Notes under the pieces: model-generated | What the model saw: the letters and a program-made list of their open reading frames with translations, nothing else | Database searches by the model: none | Told to the model about the DNA's origin: nothing | Part shown: positions 36,997 through 46,330 of the stretch, piece after piece | Layout of the letters: each line of letters opens with the position of its first letter | Position numbering within the stretch: the first letter of the stretch is position 1 | Position numbers and translations under genes: made by a program | Assembly: GCA_016709545.1 (NCBI GenBank) | Contig: JADJMO010000027.1 | Location: 71,428 to 135,427 of the forward strand | Reading direction: 5' to 3' | Source: Myxococcales bacterium | GTDB taxonomy: Bacteria > Myxococcota_A > Polyangia > Polyangiales > JADJMO01 | Length of the DNA: 64,000 nucleotides

Positions 36997-38036
36997 CCCA
37001 GGCCCTCGAGCACGGGGGCCCTCTGCGTGGCGTCGTAGGGCTCGGGATCCTGCTCCTCGGCTGCCACGGCAGCGACGCTGGCACCGACACCCCGGTCACC
37101 GACGCGGCGACGGACACGAGCACGGACACCGCGGTCTCCACCGACAGTGCCACCGACGGCGCCTCCGAGGCCGAGGCGCTGCCGCCGCTGCCCGCGACGT
37201 CGACCTCCGACTTCCAGGCGTGGCTCGAGAAGGAGGGCCTCGGCAAGGAGGACTTCGTCCGCGCCGGCAAGGGCGGCAGCTTCGGCGGGCGGCTCGTCGC
37301 GGGTGAGGTGGTCGACCGCGCACCCATCGTGTTCGTGCACGGCAACTCCGACGCCGCGGTCGGACGCGACGGCACGTTCACCGGCTGGGACGCCGCGCGC
37401 CGCCACTTCCTCGCCGCCGGCTTCCCGAGCAACGCGCTCTACGGCATCACCTGGGGCCCAGCCGATGCGTCGAAGGCCGGCGACCAGGTGCACGAGCGGG
37501 TCGTGCTCACGCGCCTGCGCACGTTCTTCGACGCGGTGAAGCGCTACACCGGTCGCCCGAAGATCACGGTGATCGCGCACTCCATGGGCGTCACGCTGAG
37601 CCGCAAGGCGATCGAGGGTGGCAAGGGCGAAGACCCGGCCGGCGCGTACGACCTCGGCGCGGGGCTCGCCGCGCAGATCGACACCTTCGTCGGCATCGCC
37701 GGCGCGAACCTCGGCCTCACGGCCTGCTACTCGGCGACCGATCAGCCCACGTGCGACAAGCGATGGGGGTTCTACCCCGGCGCCGACGCCTCGGCGGGGC
37801 CCTCCACGCTGCTCGCCGCGATGGCGGCCACCCCGCACGACGAAGGCGCCTACGTGTTCTCGGTGTGTTCGAAGGACGACGAGCTGCTCGGCTTCGACGG
37901 CATCGTCTGGGGCAAGTCCACGTGCGCGATCCCCGGTGCCGACCGCGACGTGCGTGTCGACGGGCTCGGCCACGTCGCGCAGAAGGACGCGACCGGCACG
38001 ACCCTCGAGCACCTCGTCGTCACGCACGCTCCGTGA
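36993..38036 (+). CDS. secreted class 2-like lipase
   Basis: A 347-residue protein. GTG at 36993 leads to a lipobox in GILLLGCHG and a Thr/Asp linker with TDTA repeats. The hydrolase shows the oxyanion motif VFVHGNSD, nucleophile AHSMG and the histidine in GLGHVAQKD. Cysteines in TACYSATDQPTCDK, SVCSKDD and STCAIPG could form disulfides. The order and AHSMG motif fit the LipA/class 2 lipases. Tethered to the outer surface, it would cleave extracellular lipid esters. Confidence 0.8.
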   Translation: MTQALEHGGPLRGVVGLGILLLGCHGSDAGTDTPVTDAATDTSTDTAVSTDSATDGASEAEALPPLPATSTSDFQAWLEKEGLGKEDFVRAGKGGSFGGRLVAGEVVDRAPIVFVHGNSDAAVGRDGTFTGWDAARRHFLAAGFPSNALYGITWGPADASKAGDQVHERVVLTRLRTFFDAVKRYTGRPKITVIAHSMGVTLSRKAIEGGKGEDPAGAYDLGAGLAAQIDTFVGIAGANLGLTACYSATDQPTCDKRWGFYPGADASAGPSTLLAAMAATPHDEGAYVFSVCSKDDELLGFDGIVWGKSTCAIPGADRDVRVDGLGHVAQKDATGTTLEHLVVTHAP

Positions 38037-38041
38037 CGTCC

Positions 38042-38632
38042 ATGCGGCGCTTCGTGATCGTCGGTCGACACGCGCTCGCCTCGCCCGACTTCTTGCTCGA
38101 CGATCTCCCGGGGACCAGCGGCCGCCTCGACGTCCTCCTGCGCTCGGTGCGGGCCGCCCTGCTCGTCTCGCACGGCATCCGCGCAGGAGCGCGGGTCTAC
38201 CTCGTGCTGCTCGGTGGCCCCCGCGCGCCGCGTACGCTGCGCTTCGACAGCGCGACGGCGAAGTTCTTCCGGCCCGACGAGCGCAGCCTCGCCACGCTTG
38301 CGCGCAAGGTCCTCGCGCACGACAGCGCGAGCGAGCGCTTCGTCGAGATCAAGCCAGGGGTCGCGCTCGCCGCGGCCGGCCTCGCCGCGGTCGACGAAGA
38401 GATCGGCGCGGCACCGCTCGTCGTGCTGCGCGAGGACGCGACCGACGTGCGCACCGCGGAGCTGCCGAACGGCGCCGTCTTCGTCGTCGGCGATCACCTC
38501 GGCTTCGACGCCGCGACGGAGGCATGGATCGCGGGGCGCGACGCGCTCGCGGTCAGCCTCGGCCCGGTCAGCCTGCACACCGACGACGCCATCGCGGTCC
38601 TCTCGAACGAGCTCGACCGTCGCGCGCTGTAG
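38042..38632 (+). CDS. trmY: TrmY-like tRNA (pseudouridine-54 N1)-methyltransferase
   Basis: A 196-residue SPOUT-fold protein. The N-terminus RRFVIVGRHALASPDF, then DDLPGTSGRLDVLLR, VSHGIRAGARVYLVLLGGP and FFRPDERSL match the TrmY family, in which the trefoil knot binds SAM and pseudouridine 54 of tRNA is N1-methylated. The C-terminal knot strand is VFVVGDHLGFD. TrmY is mainly archaeal; bacterial homologues exist and their target is not settled. It sits 47 bases before mnmA, so a tRNA-modification role fits. Confidence 0.75.
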   Translation: MRRFVIVGRHALASPDFLLDDLPGTSGRLDVLLRSVRAALLVSHGIRAGARVYLVLLGGPRAPRTLRFDSATAKFFRPDERSLATLARKVLAHDSASERFVEIKPGVALAAAGLAAVDEEIGAAPLVVLREDATDVRTAELPNGAVFVVGDHLGFDAATEAWIAGRDALAVSLGPVSLHTDDAIAVLSNELDRRAL

Positions 38633-38679
38633 CTTCTGGCCAGCTGGCGCAGTAGCCCGCGTCGTGCCACAAAGGGGCG

Positions 38680-39780
38680 GTGTTCGTCGACCGCCTCGAA
38701 CTGCTGCCGCGTGGCGCCCGCGTCCTCGTGGGGCTCTCCGGCGGCGTGGACTCGTCGGTCGCGGCGCTGCGCCTGCTGCGGCGGGGCTTCGACGTGGTCG
38801 GGGTCACGCTGCACCTCTACGAGCCCCCGAACGCGAGCGCGGCGCCGTCGCGCTGCTGCGCACCCGAGGACATCGAGGACGCGCGCCACACGGCGAGCAC
38901 GCTCGGCATCCCGTTCTTCACCTTCGACCGGCAGCGCGACTTCGACGCCCACGTCATCGACCCGTTCGTCGACGCCTACCTCGGTGGACGCACGCCCTCG
39001 CCGTGCGTCGCGTGCAACCGCGACGTGAAGATCGGCGCGTTCGTCGGGCTCGCGCGCACCCTGGGAGCCGCGGCCTTCGCGACCGGCCACTACGCGCGCA
39101 CCGGCGAGATCGGGGGCCGCCCGGCGCTGCTCCGCGGCGTCGATCGCGACAAGGACCAGAGCTACTTCTTGCACGGCATCGGCGCCGAGGCGCTCGCGCT
39201 GCTCGTGTGCCCCCTCGGCGACGCGAGCAAGCCCGGCGTCCGCGCGGAGGCGGCACGAGACGGGCTGCCCAACGCGGCGAAGCCCGACAGCGAGGACCTG
39301 TGCTTCACCGCCGGCGATCACGCCGGGTTCGTCGCCGATCGAGCCAAGGACCGCGTCCGCCCCGGCCCGATCGTCGACCAGTCCGGCCGCGTCGTCGGTC
39401 ACCACGAGGGCGTGCACCGCTACACGGTGGGGCAGCGGCGCGGCCTCGGGATCGCGCTCGGCAAGCCCGCCTTCGTGACGCGCATCGATCCGCTGACGGC
39501 CACGGTGCAGGTCGGCGAGGGCACCGACACCGACGCCATCGGGGCCCTCCTCGCGCAGGTGACGTGGCTGGATCCCGAGCCCGCGATGGGCACCCCGCGG
39601 CCCTCGAGCGCGCGGATCCGCTATCGCCACGAGGGCGCCCCCGCGACGGTCACGCGCACCGACCAGGGCGTGGAGGTCCACTTCGAACGCCCCGCGCGCG
39701 CCGTCACGCCGGGCCAGGTGTGCGTGCTCTACGAGGGCGATCGCGTCGTCGCGGGCGGCACCATCGTCCGCGCGCTGTGA
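38680..39780 (+). CDS. mnmA: tRNA-specific 2-thiouridylase
   Basis: A 366-residue enzyme that puts sulfur on uridine 34 of Lys, Glu and Gln tRNAs. The PP-loop SGGVDSS is at residues 20-26, the first catalytic cysteine is Cys112 in PCVACNRDVK and the second is Cys208 in DSEDLCFTAG, 96 residues apart as in the family. FATGHYAR and KDQSYFLHGI contact tRNA and ATP. Start is GTG at 38680. The extra CxxC (Cys109/112) places it with the group having a CxxC there. Confidence 0.93.
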   Translation: MFVDRLELLPRGARVLVGLSGGVDSSVAALRLLRRGFDVVGVTLHLYEPPNASAAPSRCCAPEDIEDARHTASTLGIPFFTFDRQRDFDAHVIDPFVDAYLGGRTPSPCVACNRDVKIGAFVGLARTLGAAAFATGHYARTGEIGGRPALLRGVDRDKDQSYFLHGIGAEALALLVCPLGDASKPGVRAEAARDGLPNAAKPDSEDLCFTAGDHAGFVADRAKDRVRPGPIVDQSGRVVGHHEGVHRYTVGQRRGLGIALGKPAFVTRIDPLTATVQVGEGTDTDAIGALLAQVTWLDPEPAMGTPRPSSARIRYRHEGAPATVTRTDQGVEVHFERPARAVTPGQVCVLYEGDRVVAGGTIVRAL

Positions 39781-39784
39781 GGTC

Positions 39785-40612
39785 TCACACGGTGAGCTGC
39801 GCGAACGCGCCGACCTCGACGCCGCCGAGCGAGCGATAGAGCCGCGCCGCAGGGCTCGCCTGACTGCTCGCGATGAGGACCTGCGTGGCCCCGAGCTCCT
39901 CGACCGCGGCATCGACCGCGGCGCGTACCAGCGCCCCCCCGAGCCCGCGTCGGCGCGCCTCGGGGACCACCGCCACGTCGCGCAGGCGCGCCAGCCGGCC
40001 GGGCGGCGCGATCCCGAGATCGCACGCCTCGAACGGCGCATAGCCGATCATGCCCACGGGCTCGCCGTGGTCGCGCGCGACGAAGCGGCGGATCGGTGGA
40101 GTGCCGCGCTGCTGGCGCCGCTTGAAGTCGACCGAGCGATCGACGAAGGCGTCCGACACGGGCGTGTTGCGGAGCTCGGCCAGCACCCGCCGCTCCACGG
40201 ACGCCCACGCGCGCCAGACGCCGTCGCCGACGGCGGGCTCGAGATCCAGGCGCGGCGCTCGCTCGGAGATCGCGCGCGTGTCGAGCGCGAAGAACGCGAG
40301 ATGGCTCGGGCTGACCCCGAGGGCCTTGCCGAGTGTCTCGGCGTCGCGAGGCACCTCGACCACCACCGTCAACATCTCGCTGCCGACCCGTCGTTCGCGC
40401 TCGAGCTCGGCGCCGAGCCGGCCGAGATCGGCGCCGCTCCGCACCATGACGAACCGCGGCAGTCGGGGGTCCTCGCGCGTGGCGATCCAGACGACCCGTC
40501 TCTCCTGGGCGCGCACGCGCGCGTTGCCCGCGAGCGTGACCGAGATCTCGGTCTCGAACGGCGCGCTCGGCGACGGGAAGAAACGTCCCGACGAGAGGAA
40601 GGCCGTCTCCAC
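39785..40612 (-). CDS. GNAT-family N-acetyltransferase
   Basis: A protein of about 275 residues from GTG 40612 (the frame is open further and an earlier start is possible). The last 120 residues form a GNAT domain: FVARDHGEPVGMIGY, then LRDVAVVPEARRRGLGGALV, where RRRGLGGA binds acetyl-CoA, and SPAARLYRSLGGVEVG. The N-terminal half is a separate alpha/beta region, possibly a degenerate second GNAT fold. Substrate unknown. It is convergent with mnmA. Confidence 0.75.
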   Translation of the reverse strand: METAFLSSGRFFPSPSAPFETEISVTLAGNARVRAQERRVVWIATREDPRLPRFVMVRSGADLGRLGAELERERRVGSEMLTVVVEVPRDAETLGKALGVSPSHLAFFALDTRAISERAPRLDLEPAVGDGVWRAWASVERRVLAELRNTPVSDAFVDRSVDFKRRQQRGTPPIRRFVARDHGEPVGMIGYAPFEACDLGIAPPGRLARLRDVAVVPEARRRGLGGALVRAAVDAAVEELGATQVLIASSQASPAARLYRSLGGVEVGAFAQLTV

Positions 40613-40698
40613 CCCTGGGCCAACGGCCGGCGGGAGACGCTCGATAAGGGGACCGCTCGAAGCGGAGCGCGAGCGGAGGACCCGGCTCCGAAACTCGC

Positions 40699-41577
40699 TC
40701 AGACGGGCGGCGCGAGGATCCGCGGGACCAGGGGCTGACGGCCCATGCTCTGCTTGTTCCGGTTGGGGCTCTCGCTGTCCGGGCCCGTGACCAGGAGGTT
40801 GCCCGTGCGATCCTCCAGCTCGAGGGTGGCCTCGAGGACGACCTTGGCCTTGCCGTTGATGCGCATGGAGAGGTCGAAGCCCGTGATGCCGTCGATGGCC
40901 GTGGGCAGGAAGGGCTTCGCGAGCGGGCTCTCCTTGAGGTTGGTCTGCGGATCGACGAGGTGGAAATCGTTGGGGCGCAGCGGGTCGATCATGATCGCGA
41001 GCGCCATGGCCGCGCGCTCGAAGTCGTCGAACGAGACGCTGCCGACCACCCGGGACTTGGCGGGGACGCGGATGAGGCGATCGATGGTCGAGCGATCGGC
41101 GGCGAGGCCCTCCTCTTCGCTGATGGTGACGGTCGGCGCGTAGTAGACGAACTCGTTCCAGGTATCGAGCATCAGCTCCACGAGGACGTCGGCGTCGGCG
41201 AGGTTCGAGATCACGTAGCTGAGCTGGAGCCGCAGGTCGGCCGGCGTGAACCAGAGCCCGCGCGCGTAGGGCTTGACCCTCGGGCCCAGCAGGTCGCTCG
41301 AGGGCCGTGCGGTGAGCGGCACGGCGATGGGTCGGGTGACCTGGTAGGTGACGCTGTCGTCGGTGGTGACCGCCGGCGCCGTGGTCTCGGTCACGGCGAG
41401 GACGGCGGTCGGCTGGGTGCGCCGCTCGGTGGGGGTGGAACAGCCCACCACGGAGGGGGCCACCACACACGTCGCACCGAGCCCCAGGGCCTGCAGGAAC
41501 GCGCGACGCTCGAGGTGCGGCTGGGGGCTCCGGCCCACAGGATGGGGGCGTGCGCCCTCTTTCTTGGAGTGGTCCAT
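40699..41577 (-). CDS. Tat-exported lipoprotein of unknown function
   Basis: A 292-residue protein from ATG 41577. LERRAFLQALGLGA is a twin-arginine signal and SVVGC a lipobox, followed by a Thr/Ala-rich linker. The body is beta-rich with LRLQLSYVISNLADADVLVELML, SVSFDDFERAAMALAI and FDLSMRINGKAKVVLEATLEL. No family recognised. It lies 16 bases downstream of the AgmX-like gene on the same strand, so it may belong to that envelope complex. Confidence 0.6.
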   Translation of the reverse strand: MDHSKKEGARPHPVGRSPQPHLERRAFLQALGLGATCVVAPSVVGCSTPTERRTQPTAVLAVTETTAPAVTTDDSVTYQVTRPIAVPLTARPSSDLLGPRVKPYARGLWFTPADLRLQLSYVISNLADADVLVELMLDTWNEFVYYAPTVTISEEEGLAADRSTIDRLIRVPAKSRVVGSVSFDDFERAAMALAIMIDPLRPNDFHLVDPQTNLKESPLAKPFLPTAIDGITGFDLSMRINGKAKVVLEATLELEDRTGNLLVTGPDSESPNRNKQSMGRQPLVPRILAPPV

Positions 41578-41593
41578 GGTCGGTCCCGATCGG

Positions 41594-42954
41594 TCAGGGT
41601 GGCGTGAACTGGAAGCCCCAGGAAGCGTCGGCCTCCACGGCGTCGGGGTTCTTGAAGGTCCAACCCTTGACGACGCGGGTGATGCAGCCCTCCACGCGCC
41701 CGTTGCCGAGCGTGGAAGAGGCCACGGAGGAGCGCGAGACGGTACCACCGCCGGTGATGTGCCACGAGACGGTGACCGACCCCTTGAGGCCAGGGCTCGC
41801 GTCGAGCGCGGACTCGTAGCAGGCGCGTATCTGGCCCATGTGGCTCATGACCACGCGGCGGATCTCGTCGGCGGAGAAGCCCTTGCTGCCGCCACCGCCG
41901 GCGGAGACCACGCTGATCTTCTTCTCGCCCGGCGTGCCGCCGCCGCCAGGGCCGCCGCTGCCCTTGCCGCCGGGGCCACCACCACCCTTGCCGCCGCCGC
42001 CGCCGGTCCCCGGCCCGACGCCGGTGTTGAACCCGCCACCGCCGTACGGCACGCCGCCAGGGCCGGTGCCACCGCCGCCGCCGCCCCCGCCCTTGAGGCC
42101 GAAGCCCGAGCCCGACCCCCAGTTGAGGTCCTTGGCGTTGAGGCCGCCCGCGACGGTGGCGATGTTCTGCATGCTCGCGAGCGTGTCGGTGAGCTGCTGC
42201 CCGGCACCCGAGCCGATGACGTCGGTGATCGAGCCGATGGGCACGCCGGGCACCTGGCCCGGGAGGTGGGTCTCGCCCTTGCCGTCGGTCTTGCCCGTCT
42301 TGCCCTCGGCGCCGGCCATCTTCTTGCCGCCGCCCTGATCTTTCTTGTCCTTGATGCCCGGGTCGGGCACGCCGCTGCCCCCGGACTTGTCGCCGGAGGT
42401 GGGCTTCTCCTTCTCTTCTTCGTCGAGCGCCTTGACCCCGAGCTCCTCGCGCAGCCGTCGCTCGCTGAGCAGCTCGAGCGGCTCCGGGACGGGATGGGCG
42501 TCGAGAACTTGAAGATCGAGTACAGCAGGCCGACGTGGCCGATGCCCGAGAGGAACGCCGCGATGACGACCCACGGCTCGGGGCGGAACCCGCTCGGCAA
42601 GAGCGGCGCGGGCGACACCGGCTGGGCGAAGAAGGCGAATGCACCGTACTGGAACAGCGCGACGTCGCCGGGCAGGAGGGCGACCGGAGCGCCGGCGCGC
42701 GCGAACGCGCCCACATCCTCCTCGCGGCCACGCATGCGCAGGTAGCCAGCGACCGCGCCGCGGGGATCGAGCTCCCAGTTGCCGCCCATGCTGCGCACGG
42801 GCTCGGTGGGGATCTGGCCCTGCGCCTCGAGCTCCGGCGGACTCACCCCGATCGTCGACTTCCAGTCGAAGACCTCGCCCGGCTTCAGCACGGCGGAGCC
42901 GAGCACGGTCTCGCCCCACACCGCGGCCACCCTCAGACACCTCGCGTCGTTCAT
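41594..42954 (-). CDS. AgmX/PglI C-terminal domain protein (TonB-like), one frameshift
   Basis: The last 100 residues (FSADEIRRVVMSHMGQIRACYESALDASPGLKGSV, then NGRVEGCITRVVKGWTF) match the AgmX/PglI C-terminal domain, a TonB-like module of myxobacterial gliding and envelope proteins. Before it lie about 100 residues of Gly-rich repeats that would span the periplasm, and near residue 125-150 a transmembrane segment. The N-terminal soluble part includes WGETVLGSAVLKPG. Near 42494 one base is missing; restoring it joins FKFSTPIP to PEPLELLSERRL. About 453 residues in all. Confidence 0.7.
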
Positions 42955-43029
42955 GAACCCCCGGTTCGCATGGTCAGAAAGACAAGCACGCTGCGGGCCA
43001 GTTCCCGACGTGATGCAGGACACGACCCT

Positions 43030-43395
43030 TCACGAGGGATCGACCTTGGCGAGCACACCCTCCCACACTGTGCGGCACACGTCGGTCTCGGTGCCGGCGA
43101 GGCAGCCCCGCGTGAGGATCATGCCGTGCTGCAGGCAAGCGACCACGACGTCGCGCTCGCCGACCTTGCACTTCGCGGAGAACGAGTGGTCGTCGTTCTC
43201 CTTCACGTCGCACCCCGCGCGGCGCGCGCCCATCACGAAGCGGGGCACCTGGTTCGCGGTGGTGTGGAGATCGTCCTGGAACGTGGGCAGCGCGCGGCCG
43301 TCGGCGCCCGGGCGCGGGCGCGGCACCGTCCCACACGCGAGCAAGGCAGCGCCCAGCACCGCGAGCGCGAGCGCAGCGGACGGGTCGCGGCTCAC
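43030..43395 (-). CDS. small lipoprotein
   Basis: A 121-residue protein, GTG at 43395. Signal ends LGAALLACGT. The mature part has four cysteines (AGCDVKE, AKCKVG, VACLQHG, RGCLAG, DVCRTV) and reads as one small disulfide-stabilised domain. Unknown family. The start overlaps the stop of the upstream gene (GTGA), continuing a three-gene coupled chain with the TPR protein. Confidence 0.55.
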   Translation of the reverse strand: MSRDPSAALALAVLGAALLACGTVPRPRPGADGRALPTFQDDLHTTANQVPRFVMGARRAGCDVKENDDHSFSAKCKVGERDVVVACLQHGMILTRGCLAGTETDVCRTVWEGVLAKVDPS

Positions 43396-43881
43396 TTGAC
43401 CGCCGGGTCGCTCTTCGTGGCACCGAGCTCCGGCAAGAACGGACGATGCGGGAGCTTCTGCGCCTCGAACTCGGCGCGCATGCGGCGCGTGAAGTAGGTG
43501 ATCGCGGGCCAGCGGCTGCGGCCCTCGATCTCGGTGGTGCCGAACTCGAAGACCTTCACGGAGGCGTCGCCCTCCTTCTTCTCGGTCTCTTTCACGAGCT
43601 CGCCGCCCGTGCCGCCGCTCGCGCCGGCGTCCTTGATCGGCGTGGCCTCCTTTGGGCCCCTTCGCGTCGCCCGCGGCGTCACCGCCCGCATCGACCTTGG
43701 GCGGCGGCGGCTTCTTCGGCACGAACACGGGCGGCTTGGGTGGCGGCTTGGCGGGCGCTGGGGGAGCCTTGGGCGCCGCGAGCAGCACACCGGCGAGCAG
43801 CAGCGGCGGCGCGGCGAGCGCCAGGCCGCGCAGCGTGGGGCCCCAACGGAAGCGAGAGAAGAAGGGATCGCGCATCGTCAT
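43392..43881 (-). CDS. Pro-rich inner-membrane anchored protein, one frameshift
   Basis: Starts ATG at 43881 inside the TPR gene stop (ATGA). One transmembrane helix near residues 18-37 (LRGLALAAPPLLLAGVLLA), then Pro/Lys repeats of TonB type (PPKPPVFVPKKPPPPK), an acidic Gly-rich stretch, and a C-terminal helical region ITYFTRRMRAEFEAQKLP. One extra base in a G run at about 43657 breaks the frame; without it DAKGPKEATPIKD reads through. About 162 residues. Confidence 0.6.
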
Positions 43882-45061
43882 TTCTTCGCCGGCGGCTTGC
43901 TGGGCGGTGGGGTGGGCGGTGGCGGCGCCGGCTTCGGGGGACCGTTGGCGTCGCCGAGATCCTTGAGCCAGCGTTCGGCGTCGGCGCGCAACGGGCTGCC
44001 CTTCGGCGCGTCCTCGGCGACCTGCTTGAACAGCGAGCGCGCCTTGCTCGGATCCTTGAGGTGGTCGGCGTAGAGCACGCCGAGGCCGTAGGTGGCGGCG
44101 AGGTGGCGCGGCGAGAGCGCGAGGAGCTTCTCGTAGGTGACGCGGGCCTCGTCGTGCTTCTTGAGGCCGCGCAGCGAGATCGCGAGGCCTAGCATCGCGC
44201 CCTCGTCGGTGGGCGTGGTCGCGAGCACCTGGCGGAAGGCCTTCTCGGCCTCGGCGAACGCGCCGGCGCGCAGGAGCACGTTGCCCATGTTGACGCGCGC
44301 CGTGGTGTCGCCCGGGTCGTACTCCGCGGCCTTCTCGAAGCTGCGGAAGGCCTCCGCGTCGTCGCCCTTCTGCAGCGCGACGAGGCCCTGGGCGCGCCAC
44401 GCCGCCGCGCTCTTCGGGTTCTGCTTGAGGGCCTGCGAGACGAGCAGCTCGGCGACGTCGCGCTCGCCCTTGGCGAGGTGCGCGAGGGCGAGCTCGGCGC
44501 GCGTGGCGTCGTCGAGCGGGCGCTTGGCGAGGATGAACCGCGCGTGCACGATCGCCTCGTCGTTGCGACCGGCCTCGCGGAGCACGACCACGAGGCGCGC
44601 GCGCGCCTCGAGCGCGTTGGGGTGCGCCTTGCAGAACGCCTCGAGGCCCTCGGCGGCGCTCTTCATCGCGCCGCGACGGCGACGCACCTCGCAGAGCGCG
44701 ACGGCGACCTGCTCGGACTCGGGCTCGGCCGCGGCGGCGGCCTCGAGGTGCTCCTCGGCCTTGGCGAGCTCGCCCGAGCGGGTGAACACGAGGCCGAGAT
44801 CGTAGTGCGCCTCCCAGAGGCGACCGTCGAGCTTGAGCGCCTCCTCGAGCTTGGCGACGGCTTGCCTTTGGCGCCGGTGCCGTCGCCGTCCTTGAGGTAG
44901 ATCTTGGCGAAGGCCGCGCCCTCGACGAGGGCCTTGATGGCCGGGGCGCGACGTCGGTGCGGGCAGGCGATTTGCTGCCCCGGTCTTGACCACGGCGGTA
45001 TTGTGCTGCCGCCGCAGGCTGGCAGAGCGAGCGTGGCGAGGACGAGGAGGAGGGCGCGCAA
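43878..45061 (-). CDS. TPR-repeat lipoprotein, one or more frameshifts
   Basis: ATG at 45061 gives a signal with LALPACGG. Eight to nine tetratricopeptide repeats follow (for example LWEAHYDLGLVFTRSGELAKAEEHL, and AAWRAQGLVALQKGDDAEAFRSFEKA), then a proline/lysine tail. The frame is lost near 44868 where a base is missing (GKAVAKLEEAL expected). A second problem may lie at about 44950-45000. About 394 residues. It heads a chain of three genes with overlapping starts and stops and likely acts as an outer-membrane scaffold. Confidence 0.7.
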
Positions 45062-45175
45062 CCCTGGAAGGATCCCCGATGCGGGTGGTCATGTCGAGCA
45101 CCTCGATGTAGGTGGCGACGATTTCGGGGCAGTCCAGTGTCGCCGGGGCGACGCGCGCGTGGCATCCTGGGGGCG

Positions 45176-46330
45176 ATGCGTCCGGGTCTCCTCGCGCCCC
45201 TCGTCCTCTTCCTTCTCGGTGCATGCAGCGGGGCCACGGGCGCCACCAGCGACGTGACCGATACGGGCCGCACCGACACCGGGACGGACACGGCCGACGA
45301 CGCGTCGGACGAGGGGGTCGACACCGGCACGCCGACGGACACGAGCGTCGCGGACACTCCCACCGAGACTCCCCCCACCGAGTGCGCGTTGCGCCCCACA
45401 TGCGATGGCGCACCGCCCGCCCCCGGCGCCAAGCGCTCGTGGCGCCACACCACGTCGTCGGTCACGGCGGCGCTCGGGTCGGCGCGGCACCGCGGCCGCG
45501 ACCTGTTCCTGCTCGAGGGCGCGCAGACCTGGCTCCTCGCGAAGTTCGCCTATGGCACCGCGGACAAGGACATCAAGGACGAGGACGTGGACGTGTGGCT
45601 GCAGCGCGGGTGCAGCGGCCCCTGGAAGAAGATCGGCACGTTCGCCACGACCAACGACGGCGACCACGCCACCGTGGAGGGCGTCGTCGACACGGGCGGG
45701 CGGCTGTTCGTCGACCTCGCCAAGACCGGCGAGGCCCCGCTCGGCATCGGCAAGCACCGGGTCCACTTCGTGGTGGGCGGCGATCTCAGCACCACCGACG
45801 CCTTCCTCGAGGTGGTCCCCAAGACCGCGCGCATCGCGGTCACCGACATGGACGGCACGCTCACCACCAGCGAATACGCGGCGTGGACCGACTACGTGGG
45901 GCTCGCGCCGCCCGACGCGCACCCGGGCGCGGCCGACGCGCTCACCACGCTCGCCAAGCGCGGGTACTACCTGTTCTACCTGACCGCGCGGCCCGAGTGG
46001 CTCATGGACCGCACGCGCGAGTGGATCCCGCTGCGCAAGTTCCCGCCCGGGCTCGTGCACACCACGCTCACCGGCCTCGGCGCCACCGGCGCCTCGGCCA
46101 CCACCTTCAAGACCGACGAGCTCGCGATCCTGAAGACCGACACCGGCATCACCCCGAGCTTCGCGTTCGGCAACAAGGACACCGACGTGGCGGCGTTCGT
46201 CAACGGCAAGGTGCCCGCGAGCGGCTGCTACTATTACGACATGGCCGCCGACGCCAAGGGGGGCACGATCCACAAGGACTACGCGAAGCTCGTGCCGGTC
46301 TTCGCCGCGCTCCCGGCGGTGTGCCCGTGA
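45176..46330 (+). CDS. lipoprotein with lipin-type (LNS2) HAD phosphatase domain
   Basis: A 384-residue protein. ATG at 45176 gives lipobox FLLGACSG and a TDTG-type linker. From about residue 225 the HAD motif ARIAVTDMDGTLTTSEY, followed by LAKRGYYLFYLTARPEWL and FKTDELAILKTDTGI, matches the lipin/Ned1/Smp2 domain (LNS2) of phosphatidate phosphatases, with the DxDGT nucleophile. The N-terminal half is a beta-rich domain (FLLEGAQTWLLAKFAYG). Removal of phosphate from phosphatidate at the cell surface is inferred. The next gene, a phospholipase C-like protein, starts within its stop. Confidence 0.75.
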   Translation: MRPGLLAPLVLFLLGACSGATGATSDVTDTGRTDTGTDTADDASDEGVDTGTPTDTSVADTPTETPPTECALRPTCDGAPPAPGAKRSWRHTTSSVTAALGSARHRGRDLFLLEGAQTWLLAKFAYGTADKDIKDEDVDVWLQRGCSGPWKKIGTFATTNDGDHATVEGVVDTGGRLFVDLAKTGEAPLGIGKHRVHFVVGGDLSTTDAFLEVVPKTARIAVTDMDGTLTTSEYAAWTDYVGLAPPDAHPGAADALTTLAKRGYYLFYLTARPEWLMDRTREWIPLRKFPPGLVHTTLTGLGATGASATTFKTDELAILKTDTGITPSFAFGNKDTDVAAFVNGKVPASGCYYYDMAADAKGGTIHKDYAKLVPVFAALPAVCP

